Origin: Tomocerus qinae
Taxonomy: Eukaryota; Arthropoda; Collembola; Entomobryomorpha; Tomoceridae
NCBI GenBank assembly: GCA_020055645.1
Contig: CM034547.1
Span: forward strand, 36,993,909 to 37,057,908
DNA length: 64,000 nt
Direction: 5' to 3'
The translations under genes were made by a program, and so were the position numbers. Under the pieces are notes generated by a model that saw nothing but the letters and a program-made list of their open reading frames with translations, was not told where the DNA came from and made no database searches. Below, piece by piece: positions 24,559 to 38,300 of the stretch; position 1 is the first letter of the stretch; each line of letters starts with the position of its first letter.

Positions 24559-24626
24559 TCCGGTGAGTATCCCTCGTGGAATTACGATCAAACTTCAGGT
24601 AAGTTCTTCGTTTAATCGTATAATTT

Positions 24627-27600
24627 GTTCCGCCTGGTTACCCGTTCTAATGCTCAAAATGGGATCAGATACAATGCCCTATACTGGAAGATAAATTCCA
24701 TATTATATACCATGTACAACATTCATAACAAAAATATACATTTACTCATAACGTTGTACTAGTATTATGAGAAACGTACGTTGGTCAGAGTATTAGGAAG
24801 CCTGGTGATTTTTCATACGGTCTTCTAAATTGCTTTAGGTAGCAAGTGTATTTCTACATTACTTCTACATGGGCGTGTACTAGTATTTGTACATACCCAA
24901 GCAAAGCAATTAAGTACCTCATGCTACATTTTTCTGGAAAAATTAAGCATTGAGGTAAATATGGCTAAAGTATCACATTTTTCTTTATTATCCACATAAA
25001 TGCTGCAATTTTCCATGTCAGTTTCAGAAAAAATGAAAATGTTCATCCCTGATTCAAGTAACAACTCATAGGAAACCATAAATTTGACCTACCTTATACC
25101 CTTCTTTACACACCTCCAATGTGTTTAATGAAACGTTGGCTATAATATCATTAGTTCTACATACATGGACTAGTCTTTGCCGTGCCACTTTGAAATGGTA
25201 GCGAATTTTGTGAAGACAGTAAAGTCATTTGGCCACAAGTAAATCTTCTTCAGCAAAAATCAATGGAGTAGAGAATGTTACAAAAAATGCTGAACCTACT
25301 GCATGCATCCATCAGTTTTCATTGGAACTGTTTAACTACTAGAACACGGTTTTTATGTTACTATAAGTATACATAGTGAACTCTGACTATATTGTTTTTA
25401 TAGAGATGTAGTCAAATGCCATATAAACTTTAGAGAGCGCAGTACCTGTTTTACCTACTATAGCTTATATTGCTCATGCATCAAGGCATCTACAGGGATT
25501 TTCCATTAAATTACTAACAAGATTGTATTCTGTTACTACTTGGTATTTTTTTACGTATTAGTTTATACTTATAAGAACATGTTATAGTACATGCCCAATT
25601 TGCACACTACTTAGTACGGATGGAGTACTTTGACTGTAATATAATAACCAAACGTTGTTTGTTCAACTATCTGCATCCCACTGGAAAGTACCCAGTATTA
25701 CTAAGTATCTACATTTAAGTGATAATTTACCAAAATTGCATACTTGTTCTTTAGACAATTTTCTCTGAACTTGCAGTTCTATGAAGGAGCACTTATTGGA
25801 CTTAAAAGGGTTCGACATAAATTATAATTAGCAGGAGAGTTTTAGTTTGGAAATAGAACCATGGTCATTTTATAACTGCTTTGCCTCAAGTTCCCTTTTT
25901 TCGATCAGTTAACAGCCATAAAAAGTAATACGATTTTGAAAATCCCCTTTCACCGCTTTCCCTAGAGGAGAAAGTTAGCGTGTCATTGTTGTCCGACCAC
26001 TAATGCTTTTATTGTTAGTTTTTAGAAAAATAGGCAAAAACTCCAACTGTGCGGTTTAAGGATTTAGGGTATAAATCCTTTCATGATTCTGCCTACAGAT
26101 AAATATGGAGAAGTATTGGGGCCAGCTTAGACTGGATGCCTACGTACAAATACAAATACAAGTTTGGTTTAAAATTACACGTATAGTAACTTCACTTTTG
26201 AAATATATTTTTACAGCATGGGAAAAAGAGTTTCTACAGAAATTCTGGATAGATTTTAGAGGATGAGATTCCATTCTTTAACAGAGATTTAGTTTCGAAA
26301 GTGTCTCATCAGAGCTAGATAACATTTTCTTCAACTCGAGAAACGATTAGTTGTTAGCCTGACTGACTCATTCACTCGAGTGTTTTCAAGTGATTAGTTT
26401 ACTTGTCGTTCCCACAACAAGTCCACTTTTTCGCAGAAAACTACAAATCCCTATAACAAGTTGTTGACAACACAATGTGTTTATGTTACAGCCGCTAAAA
26501 ATCTAGGACATAAAATGCATTCGTACTTGCCATTTGCCAAATATAGAATAATTTTTCCTTTCACTTATGAAAGTAGTAGATACAAAAATACTCTGGTCAA
26601 CATAACATATTTTATTTTTTGATATTATCTAGCATAAAGCTGAAAAGCTGTCTGACCTAGTCTACTTATTTAAAGGCATTTCTCTACTTTGCTTGGTGTC
26701 AGTCAAGCGGAAAACCCCTTCTATATCTGTCCGATATTTCACTTCATCATTATTTTTATCGGTTGCTGCAACAGTCTACAATAGTCAGATAAAGTAACTT
26801 GAAAACAACATATTTCACGGGTTTATATTTTGGACATGTTCTCGATTACATGTTAAGACAGGGCAGGGAATTCTGATTATACCAATAAATGTAATAATAC
26901 ATCTGTGCTTAGTAGGTATACCTATACTATAATTTCACACCTAAATGGATTTTATGAGTTAGTATGGGGTAAAGTGATAAATTCTCAATTTTGAATGATA
27001 TGAAATAACACTACAGAATGACAACTAATTAAACTCCTCTCCAACCTCGGAGAAATGTGACAATTAAGAAATTTTGAATGTCAACCCTGCAAGGACAAGT
27101 TGCATTTATCAGAATATAATTCAGCATTGTCATCTAATAGCTTCTTTCCATTTCAGAAGACAAGATAGATACTTTAATGTTAGACAATTTCCCTTAGGCT
27201 TTGACAAGCATTCAGAAACTAAAAGGGCCTTGACAGATAAATGACCACCATCAGAGTATTGGAATATCTTGAGATGTAAGTAAGTATAGGTACTATGAAT
27301 GCAAGTACTTTCAGATATATAAAGGATTCCTCTCAATTTTCTCAGAGGCAGTGCAGTAACGGAAAGGTACATTTTCTGAATTGCGATGTTAATGTGGAAC
27401 AGAATAACACAACATAACACAAGGGCTAAAGGAAACGATTCTATTCCCAGACAAAGAGCACAGGGCCAAGAAATCCAAACGAAACCTCATACGCATTATG
27501 ATAGAAGCCGAAAAGAATGTTTTGCCATTACATTATGTATGCAGTAGTAGAAGTGAAGGCTTTGGTCGTGTCAAAGCCTAAAATTCTTCTAGAGCGTAAC

Positions 27601-29386
27601 TAACCGCTGAGTATCTAAGAAAAGCTTTTATACTAAGTAAGAAACCAAAATAAACTACATATATCGTGTGTGATGCAGCAAACTATGTTAACTTCAAAGC
27701 AGCCACGGAATCTAATTACGTGGAAGTTGTCCACACTTAATGTCGTTCCAAAATCACGTAAATTATAGGCACAAATTTTTTCTGCTGCAATGGTGTTACT
27801 TAAATTCTTGGCCTATGAATTATTCACTGTGACTTCTAAGAAGAAACCTGTACCAAGTAATACATTCTGATCAGGTAATCAAAAACAGACTGATGCTGTT
27901 AACCAATTCACAAACCGTTCGTCCCTAAAAATGTTGTCAACAGCTGTTATAGGACATAAGATAGTGTATTACCCCATTATTACAGTCTAATGCATATAGG
28001 AACTCATCTAAAAACTGTTAGGATGGTATCGAATTTTACAATAGGAAAGACGATATTTACTGCCTTGTTAAAAACAATATAGCTAGTCAGAAGTGTTACA
28101 AAGCACGCTTTTGATACCACTGGATGTATCCCGGATAGGAAACAAATCCACAAATACCAATATTTAAAAGACCCGAAATCAAAGTATTCACAGTATCAAA
28201 ACACAAGAAGTATGGACTATAGTAGACCTACGGGCACACCTACAGAGACGATGCAAGTATAAATATTTCTTTACATCATTACATGGAAGAAAACATGAAT
28301 ATGTCCCAAGAAACGTCATAGATATGTATTTGAATTGAACAAAACGATGGAATACATAAGGACTTATGTAAGTATAGAAATGGCGAAAGTGTGCAAGAAA
28401 AGGAACTCCAAGTCGCTCTCAGCTTGTGTTGTCAGTCTTGCCCTAGCCGATAAAATAGAAATGGATCTGATGTATCTGTAGCAAAGCCTGAAATGACAGG
28501 AAGGAAGGAAGGAGAGCCTAAAGGAGTGAGACTATTTCTTACGATCTATTATTGCCACATTCATAGCATTCCTAGCCTCCTCTTCACAGGACGCTGGATT
28601 CACGGCAGACAAAGATAGACGATTCCCAAACGAGACTCTATTCGGGAAACAAATACTCACAATCTGGATACTCTCCGTGTACTAGCTCCGTACGTAGGAG
28701 TGGAAGTGAACTCACGAGAACTCACATCCAACCGGCGACCATCAGAAGGGAATCCAGAATATAAGGCGCTCCGCCAAACTTTCCCCGTTCACATCACAAA
28801 GAGACAGAGGCTTGGGAACTTGGAGAAAGCACGCTGACTGATTACAGAGTGTAGAAGTATATAGGCTGACGTGGGTGAAAGGTTACATTCACGGCTTTGC
28901 CTGCCCCGTTCCAGTTGATAAAGAAAACCAAGATTTGAAACCGGCTGAACGCATTGCAGTGCAGTCCCATTGTCAAAGTCGGATTTCTTCACTTTACGTC
29001 TGGAGCAGATGTTAGTAGCCTCTCCTCAGTGCGGCTACCCATACTCTCAAGATTATACCCACAATAATTAAATTAGGCCATCTTTGAGGTTTAGAGGGAG
29101 AAAATTGAAGTTTTCACCAGCTCTTCTTCACAGTAGACAAAGAGAGAACGAGATTGAGAAGTGTGAATTGAATTGTTTATTTACTCCTCCTCTGTTCCCT
29201 CCAGCTTTTGTTTTACGCGAAGTGCAATATTTACATTTAATTTCGCGATGAGAACCTCTCTTCTTTTTATATTGTTCTGAGTCAATTGTATTAGCGAAGA
29301 GAACATTTTCGAACAATATATTCCGTGGATGATTGCCAGGAGAAAATTAATTTCAGCGGAAAATTGAGACCATTTTAAACGCCGCC
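24627..29386. other. Intergenic stretch and upstream region of GPCR gene 1
   Basis: No domain-bearing exon recognised. The last kilobase (about 28400-29386) is visibly less A+T-rich and may hold the promoter and 5' UTR of GPCR gene 1. Initiator-like TCAGT motifs occur near 28432 and 29026, but neither has a matching downstream promoter element at +28 and no TATA box stands out. Confidence 0.45.
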
Positions 29387-32300
29387 ATGAATTTCTCACA
29401 GAATGAAATGGAACTGTTGGGGATTGTCATTGAGCCGACTGATTATGAAACTCAAAATGGAATTCCAACAAATAATTCGCATACTATAATTGCACGAAAC
29501 TTTTCGAATAAACATCCACGATATCATGTGGGAGAATTGCCACCTGAATTGACCATTGTACCCAGTTCTGCCTATCCGAGTATTGCTGCTTATTCTATCA
29601 TTTTTGTGGCTGCTGCAATCGGAAATGTGTTTGTGCTCGTGTCCACTTGGAGAGGTCTTCAAATTAGAAGTAAACCTATGAACAGGCTTTTGCTACATTT
29701 GTCAATTGCTGATATCGAAGTGGTTTTTATGGTGGCTGCAGTGGAGGTTTTCTGGAGAATATCTATTGGATGGTACATCGGGGATTTTGCATGTGAGTCA
29801 AATGTAGTCTACTTAATTTATGCGTGAAATATAAATAATAACTTCGGACAGTGAAACTCAACTTTTGTCAAGTAGGATATAACATTTGACACGTTAATGA
29901 AATATTCCTTTTTACAACGATGCATGAAAGTTCGCTACAGAAAAACTTATTGCAGCTCTTTGTAGTAATGTAATCCACTTTCTCCGGGGCTCTAATAGAT
30001 ACAGGACACCCATTCCTATTATGACAACATAAAAAGTTGTGGGCTTTACTTTTTGTTTTACTAAGACAATATAATTTTTCAGATTTTCGGATTCCCTAAA
30101 AAATTTAAGCGGTCCCATTTCTTTGAGGAATCTCTGTGAAAATTGTCTAAATTATATAATCGAGATAGGGTACAAAGAGTTATTGATTACACTATAAATC
30201 AGACAGGACGGAATAAAGTATTTTTCATATTTTACATGCAGTCTATTGCTACAAGCTGGAATTCTGCTGGTAAATACGAGTAGGGAAATATCATTTGATT
30301 AGTCTCTATATTTTAATCGTATTCCCAAATAATACCTATCTGACATATTACGAAGAGCTGAAATACTAAATCTGGTGAAAGTTCAAGTGAAAGGGCGATG
30401 AAAGTTGCTTATGAGATTAACTTATGAGATTATGTTAGACTGTGACTTTCACTAGACTAGTTAGTACACGTAATCATTGTACTTGATGGCTAATTTTAAG
30501 CTTAGACCAAATATACCAAAACCCAAAATAATTTTGGTTTGAAGTTTATGAGAAACGTATGAAATTGTGCACATCAAAACCTTTTTTAACAAAAAACAGC
30601 CTTCAATTGGCAATGGCACTTCATTCAATAATATATTGTATTCAATAAAGTCTGTTCTGTTGGAAATTTCAGCTCGTTGAAATTCAAATGTTGTACGTCA
30701 CAATATCTATGTAGATGTAGGAGATCGGCGTTAGTGTTCTATAATTCATCCGTTACTTATAGGAATACCAAAATAACTTATAGAAAATACTTACGTGGTA
30801 TAGCAGTGGATGAGAGAGGTTTCCTTTTCCTTTTGACTTTCATTCAGTTCAAGAACAGGCAAAGGATGACAATTGTAGGTGAAAGGAAAGCGAGAATTTT
30901 ATTATTTCTTAAGTCGTATAACTAACAATTTTGTAGGCTCCAACGCGTGGGAAGAAGCTAATTGCTTGTAGTTTCACAAACTTCAAACAAGTTCAGATTG
31001 TCAGTCAGAACCCCCCCATACATTGTAATACTATTTGTTAAAAAATCATGCCATACGAAAGTCAAAAGTGTGCCATTCCTAATTCCTATTTTCTGATTTT
31101 GCAGTATAAAATTCGATTGCTAAAATAACGTTTGATAACAAGACAAGATAACAAGTATTTGGGTGCCCTCATAGTGTAGATAGACAACGCAATATGCACT
31201 ACATTGGGTCGAAATACATACGAAAATATATGAAAGACTAAAAAATATGAGATAACTCTCCGCAGTGTAATTTCCACCCAATCCTATTCACAGAATCGTC
31301 ATATGGCGATTGGCTGGTGGAGATTGGCCAAATTGGCCAGAATTAGTGTTCCACTTTAGCCGGCTAAAAATGATTTTGACCAGCCAGCCGGCTAAAGTGT
31401 CTGAAATGGCTAAAGTGGCCAAAATGGCCAAAAATCATAATTTTTTACCCGCCAAATCAAGAATGATTTTCTCAGTTCACATAGCCCCATTTGACTATTT
31501 TTGGCCATTTTGACCATTTTAGCCACTGGCTAACAAAGAATTTCGACCAGCCATATATAATTTTAACCAACCATCCGGCTGGTCATCGAACACTTTCCAG
31601 AATTAGGGGGCGAAGCCGCCTTCTTTGGGTATCCTCATAATACCCATTATTCAGGAATCGGTAGCGATTTTCTGTCTGTGTATCTACTTTTTTCTCCATG
31701 TATTAATAGATTGCACAATAACTTTTGAACGAATTTTTGAATTCCGACTTCGGATTTTGAAAGACAAGGCCAAATTAGCTCAATGTAATAGCTCTTCCGA
31801 AAGAAAACTACTTCTTAGACAATTTTTGTTATATTAGATGACAAACATCTCACGCTCCCTTTCTGGGGAAGTAGGTAACTTTGATTCTTTCATCGTAAAA
31901 AGTTGTGTAATAGCTCTTTCAAAAGATGGCAGTCTCTTATACTATGTTTTCGACTTCGATCGTGTTTTAACTGCTTTTGTTTGACTTCTAACAACGTATT
32001 TTGCCTTCTAACCACTTCTTTTTCTTATGACTCCTTATCACTCTAACTCCATATTTTGACTCGTTCCAGTGTTACAGGAATGGCATATTTTGCGACGTAT
32101 GAACCTTGACCCATTTTTGATACCCCTGATTCCTGCTCTACAACTGTGCCACAACAGTTTATTAATATCACAGTTGGCTAGACCTCACCCACCCCACCTC
32201 ATGTCAGGCTTTCCCTCTGGGGCACTCACGTACCTCACCCTATATGTCTTATCATACTTTTAAGAGCACCCACCTCACCTCACTTTAACCTCACTTTTTG

Positions 32301-35300
32301 TTCCTTCTTGATATTATACCTGTTGTATTTTGGGGTAATTTTGTGTTTCTAAAACAATTTTCAGTGTTAATGCCGTCAGGCGACCAGGGGCCTATTACCC
32401 CAATATTTTGAACTTTGCAAAATTTTTGTCCAGGAACTGGGCGCAATAAGATAAATTTTGGAAGCGCAACTGACCCCAAAAATTCAATTTGAATACTAAT
32501 TTGCAATTTGCTTCGGTTTGCATAACCTTAAGAGGTTTTGCAGTTGAATTATAGAAATTACAAAATGCGTAAAAAGTGCATGTGGAAATTTCAAAGTGAC
32601 GGTATGATAGATCCTAGGTTTGTGTTTTTATGCTCCTTTTGCATTACAAACATCCTCGTCTTACCTAAATAACATCTTATCAATGTCTCCCTCTCACAGT
32701 ATGTTAGACGGCCAAGGGTAACCTTACCCCATGCCAGCTAAAATTTCTAGAAACTTGAGATATTATAAAATTTTCCGTGCATAACATTTAAATGAGGTTC
32801 TCCTATTTTAACCTCATCTCTACCTCACTGAGTTTTTAATTGCCCACCCCCACCTCAGCTTACGTTTAGAACTGTTCCGCTGCTTCACCTTCTCTTCACA
32901 ACCAAGCCATCAGTTGCATATGACTTTACCTCAGCCTCACTCTTTGTGCAGTGCACGTGGCCGACCTCACCTTAACCTCACTCTTTGTGTAATACAAGTG
33001 AGTGACCTCACAGAAACCTCACTCTTCCCATCTACATACAGAAAGTCATCACCTTACATCACCATTTGTAAAACTATAAACGCATAATCTCACATCACCT
33101 CAGTAAAATTCTCCCAATGAGGTGGGGTGTGAGGTTCCGAATATGAGGTAGATATGAGTGAGGGGTCCCAACTGTGATTAATATTATCATCCCTCACAGC
33201 CTTCCTTAAAATACGATGTACGGTAATGCCTCATACCTAAGAAGAAAATTAACAATGCTTGTTTAGTAACCCAAGTGTGCTTTGCGTATAAAATTAGCGT
33301 GCTGCACAGTTTATTGTTGTAGGAATCACATAATTAATTATTAATGTTTTCAATAATGTATCCCAACACATCTCCATATACTAAATTTATCACATGAAGG
33401 TATGCGTTGGGGTACATCATTAATAGCATTAATCAGAAGAGTATTTAGTTTTCTGAATCCGAATTGAATGATATTTATGGTTCTTCAATTCAATATAATT
33501 CAATATAATGCATTTGGCCGGAAATTGTATTATATTAAATCATAAATATCATTTAATTCGGATTCAGAAAACGAAATGATCAAGAGAAGATGAAAGTTTC
33601 ATCTTCTCTTAAAATATTAATTCTGTGCCAAATTGAAAAATCTGACTTCTGATGTTAATATTTTTTAACATTGCTCAATATCATTGAGCTATAGTACATA
33701 TTATGCTGCTCGTTTTACATTATTGCAACAAAAAAGATTCCCTTTCATCTCAGCTAAAAACGACTCAATTAAATTTTCAGTGAAAGTGAAGCAAAGAAAC
33801 AAAGGCCTAGAAGGAATCATAGAAACCCGTAATCTAAAGCAAAAAATTCCTTTGGAAATTTTTTCGCAACAGAAACCAACTAATACATTCATTGACCTAC
33901 CTACACGGTACATAATACAGCAGAATTTATGCTTTTGAAAGAGACCTTACACAATACACAGTTGAGCAGCAAAGAGACGTTTTAAGATCTGTGCTGCTAC
34001 TTACCTTACATAAGGTTAAGTTGTAGTGCTATTATGTCTGTACATCACATTGTTAGAGGGTTCAAACTATTCCATTGGATATCTAAAGGAAAAAAGTTTC
34101 TTTTTCCAAACAGGACTGATAAAACAAAACTTGTTCTTGCAAATACTTTCTTTATGTTTCTATTGTATGTTTCTTTGCAGCTCATGAATTCTCCCTTGCA
34201 CGTTATGTTTCTGCAGATAAGTCAGAACGCAAAAGGAGAAAATACATTTTGCGGAATGAAAGTGAAATGGTAGTTATAATCTTATAATAGATGAGAGCGA
34301 GATAAAACTATATCTTGTACAGATATAATCTATTCTAGCCTTTGATCCCCTTCTTCGAATTTCTATTTCTAACTCAATCTAAACTGGGAGTACAGCAAAG
34401 GTAGAGTGTGAGAAAATAGTCTACTACATGATAATATTGCTCTCTACCTACTACTACTACGTATAACATAGATAGTAATTTATTAGCATTTGGTAAAAAA
34501 TACCAGTTGGCCACACTTCAACGAATTCAATTACGAAATTCCTTCCAACACAATATCTATTTTCCAATAATCAGAAATTATGACTAGCTTCATTCACGTG
34601 TAGTAGAAGGTCAAAGGAATTATTAACGGAGTACAGCTACAAAAGACTTTCCAGTGCTATTATGATATTCTGCACTACAGTATGACGAATCCAACGGTAT
34701 TCATAGTGCTTTCTCTTTCATAACTATCTATATGAAACTTTTTGCCAACTCCCACCATACCAAAATTTTCAATTAAAATTTTTGCTGAAAGTACCGGTGA
34801 AACCTCAGAGAAAGTTTGTTATGGAGTTATCTTTAAAAATAGAGAAAGAAGCATAAGTTGGTTGACACACTGTATACTTCGCAATGGTACCTCTTTCTAC
34901 TTAATTACGTGTGCTTATCCTATGACAAGGCAACCATCACCTCCGATTTGTTTGTCACATCATTTCTCATCAAGAGAAATTAAATTACAGAGCAAGAGCT
35001 CTGATTTTGTTGCAGACACGGCTTTCCTTCCAGGTATTGTTTAATGAAACACTGAAGCGGAGGTGAGATACTATTTTTAGGCTTCGTTGCTCATCTGCGA
35101 ACTACATTACGGACGGCCCAAATAGATAACCGAATCACTCATTACATTGAAGAAACGTATATATGACTGCTGGTCTTTTACAGTATGCAATATACTACAT
35201 CTACTATTCAGTTGAACTAAGTGGAACTATCTCATAGCTACTTATTACTTTTACCACCCGCACAGTTGACAGTCTTTGTGATGAAGTTAAAACAGTAATT

Positions 35301-38300
35301 TTACACTTCACACTCCCTCCTAGGCGAATCTGACAACAATGTAAGAGGGAATCTAATAGATGAAGTAAATGTAATGCGATTTAAGCTTAGATAGTTTCAA
35401 TATTTGATATAAAAATCTAAAATAGAAGTCGCTTCAATCTAAGAATGCTCGTGTTGCTAAAACATTGCTGAATTAACTGAGTCACTCAAACAGAAGTGAA
35501 GTAAACGAGAAAATTTTAAATGCTTATAAAATAGAAAACTCACAAAATGAATTAGTGAATGTATAGCTCAACTTACCGTTACAGATTTGGAAAGTCTACC
35601 AACAGTAGCCTACATCTCGTTGACATTTGTCTATCTGTATACTCATCAATCTATTGTTGATTTAACCATGAATTGCTTTTTGCAGACCTCACCAATTAAA
35701 TTAATTTCAATTTAGTAATGAAAATCATAGGATACATTGTGACATACCAAATTATCAAGGCCACTACAAAGTAACAAACCATTTTATCAGGACATCAGGT
35801 TTGTTACTTTGTAGCTGACATGATAATTTGGTATGTCACATTGTAATGTTAAGCAGATGATGTCTTGTTTTGTTATTTGCTAAGAATGAGTATAATCATA
35901 CAACAACTTGCAAGTGAATTTACAATTGGAATTTATTTCAAATATAAGAAGGTACATAATTTTCCAAGAAATATATCATTTGTGTCTGTGAATAAGATCG
36001 CAAGATCAAGATCAGAATGTATGAAGAGCTGAATGGGCTTAAATCAATAACTAAACCTTACTTGGATTCACCGACTTGAAATCGCGCTATGAAAGTTTGT
36101 ACATCCTCAGGTTATAGAGTTTAAAATTCCGTTGTTCTGTGTTTGGAACGCCGTAGTGTAAAGTGCACTATTCTGTTATGATGGAAAGTTTAAGTTGGCC
36201 ATATTCAATGCAGAAGGTCATCTATGAATATGAACTACTAAAAATACAGTTGAAGTTAGAGGAACAGCAATCTGGAGTCTATTGAGGAATGTAGTCATGT
36301 CATGTAGTATTGACGCGGGGGGATAGGAGAAATGTTTAGGTAAGGTACATAATATAGCTAAGTGAATGGAAAAATCCCTGTAGGTCGAAAATGTCTGATA
36401 TTTTTTCAAACCCTTTCCTTTCATGCAGGATATCAAAAATTTTCGTATTTATAATTCATCTACAACTTCAACCTCTTTGGGGCGATTTAGACAATGTCGC
36501 CCCCAGTATTAATTTACTATGTTAGTTATTGGGCATTAAAAATCTATCATGTTGATAAAGACTTCCACCCATCTACTAATCGTTCTCAAACTAAATATGA
36601 CAAATATTTTGAATTCCCGTGTATGCATGTATAATAAAGTACTTTTGATTATAGGCTACCTATGCAATATGTCTAAGTCCATTATAAAACAAACTACTCG
36701 CTTAGTAAGAGTACTGTACAGGTTTTTCAAGTTTCTGAAAATGTTGCTAATTGTATTGAACTGAAGTAAGATGAAAGTCTTGCAGTTTACCACTGTTCAC
36801 CTTGAAACAAAACGCAGTTTCCAATTAGGGCTTCTTTTTTGTAAGCTCTCTCGCCCAGCCAGAAGCTTTACCTCTTGGCAGAACTGTCAAAGGACCCAGA
36901 AAAGTTGGCCGTCTTCAAAGATAGATTTAAAATTGCATTCCAATCCTAAACAACCGCTATTTTATTTTGAAATGTCGACATTTGGTGTACTTTCTCTGTC
37001 ACTCTCCCTCCTTATATCTGTGGTATAAAACTATATTATAATATATTTATTATAAACACAGTAGTCATTCTACCAAGTCAAAATGACACCTTTTATTCGA
37101 TTTTTCCATCCTATTCATCAGTAATTTAAACGTATATGAAAGAATGGTGGTATAAAAAATGTATAGAACATTAGGCAATATATGCGAGTGCTTATTGTTA
37201 TTTATTCCCAGTTGAAGCATGAAGCAATGATTCAAGCTAAGATAGATGCAAGCAAATAAAACAATAGATGGAATATACTACAGATTTTACAGATACTAGT
37301 AAGATTTGAATATTATTTGCATATATGCAGTGTTCGTGTTAGTAGGTATTTGCACAATGTCTGAACAATTTCCTCTTGGATGTAATTTTCACGACTCCTC
37401 ACTACCCTCCCAGCATTCCTGTGGATAGTGAGACGTTTGAAGGTATTTATTCAAGCAGCGAGACTCAAACCGTAATCCACATCCAGAAGGCTGGAAAAGT
37501 TTGCACAAATGATAAGGTCTCTGCATGAGGTCTTGTACCATTCTGCATTCAACGGATTTTATGGGTACACAAAACCAACGTATATGCTACTACTGAGATT
37601 TATGCCACTTACCTTTCACCTTCAAACATACTATCACATCATTTCTTATACTAGGTAAGTTTCTGAGAATTAAATATTAAAACAAACAGAACAATACCAA
37701 GGCTTCCTTTTCTACTAGTACACATCCTGTATAGGCAATTTGGAATAATCTGCACTAGTATCGAATTAAATAATTGTGAATATTTATTGTATGAATAATG
37801 AACCAAGTTTCCGTTCAAGTACAATTCTCGGTATCTGGGATCCTATCGTTCCCGAAGCAATATTATCATTGTGAAGCTCCTGCACAAAAATATATTAATT
37901 AGGCTAAGGTATACGAACATAACCGATCATTAGTTACGAATGTATGTACATATCACATAAACCTCACTTTGTGTGTCCTCAATCTAAATCTCCTTGCAAA
38001 CTAACTAAGGCTAGAGAATGAATTCACAGTTTGAAAGAGGTGGGAAGAAAGAGTGACTGGCTGAGTGTGACAGAAAGACAGTGTGATGGGCTGATGTCAC
38101 TTTTCAGGCTACAGACTAAATCGAGAAGGCAGGAAATCACGAAATCCCTTTATTTAACTGAACTTTATACCACTTACAAATCTCGTCCTGACATTGTCTT
38201 TTGTTTCTGTATAGGGTTAGTAGTATTAACGAGAGTGCACAAAATAACGTTGAGTGGAAGTGGATACTCGATACATATCTCCTTATTCGATATTCCCTAG

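Larger units (their letters stand above)
19980..24626 (+). mobile_element. DIRS1-like tyrosine-recombinase retrotransposon, coding-defective
   Basis: A full-length element of about 4.65 kb. Both ends carry inverted terminal repeats (20007-20111 and 24454-24558) with unlike outer extensions (19980-20006; 24559-24626). An internal complementary region at 24245-24360 is the reverse complement of the right end joined to the left end, the signature of replication through a single-stranded circular intermediate. The plus strand encodes a gag-like ORF1, reverse transcriptase with YIDD, RNase H, the post-RNase H methyltransferase-like region and a tyrosine recombinase, as in DIRS elements. The expected terminal tetranucleotide AATT is shared by left end, right end and circle junction. 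No target-site duplication is expected for this class. Multiple frameshifts and stops break the coding regions. Confidence 0.92.

Noticed and set aside
28432..29060. Initiator-like TCAGT sites upstream of GPCR gene 1
   Set aside because: No RGWYVT element lies at +28 of either site and no TATA box is at the right distance, so no promoter is called.
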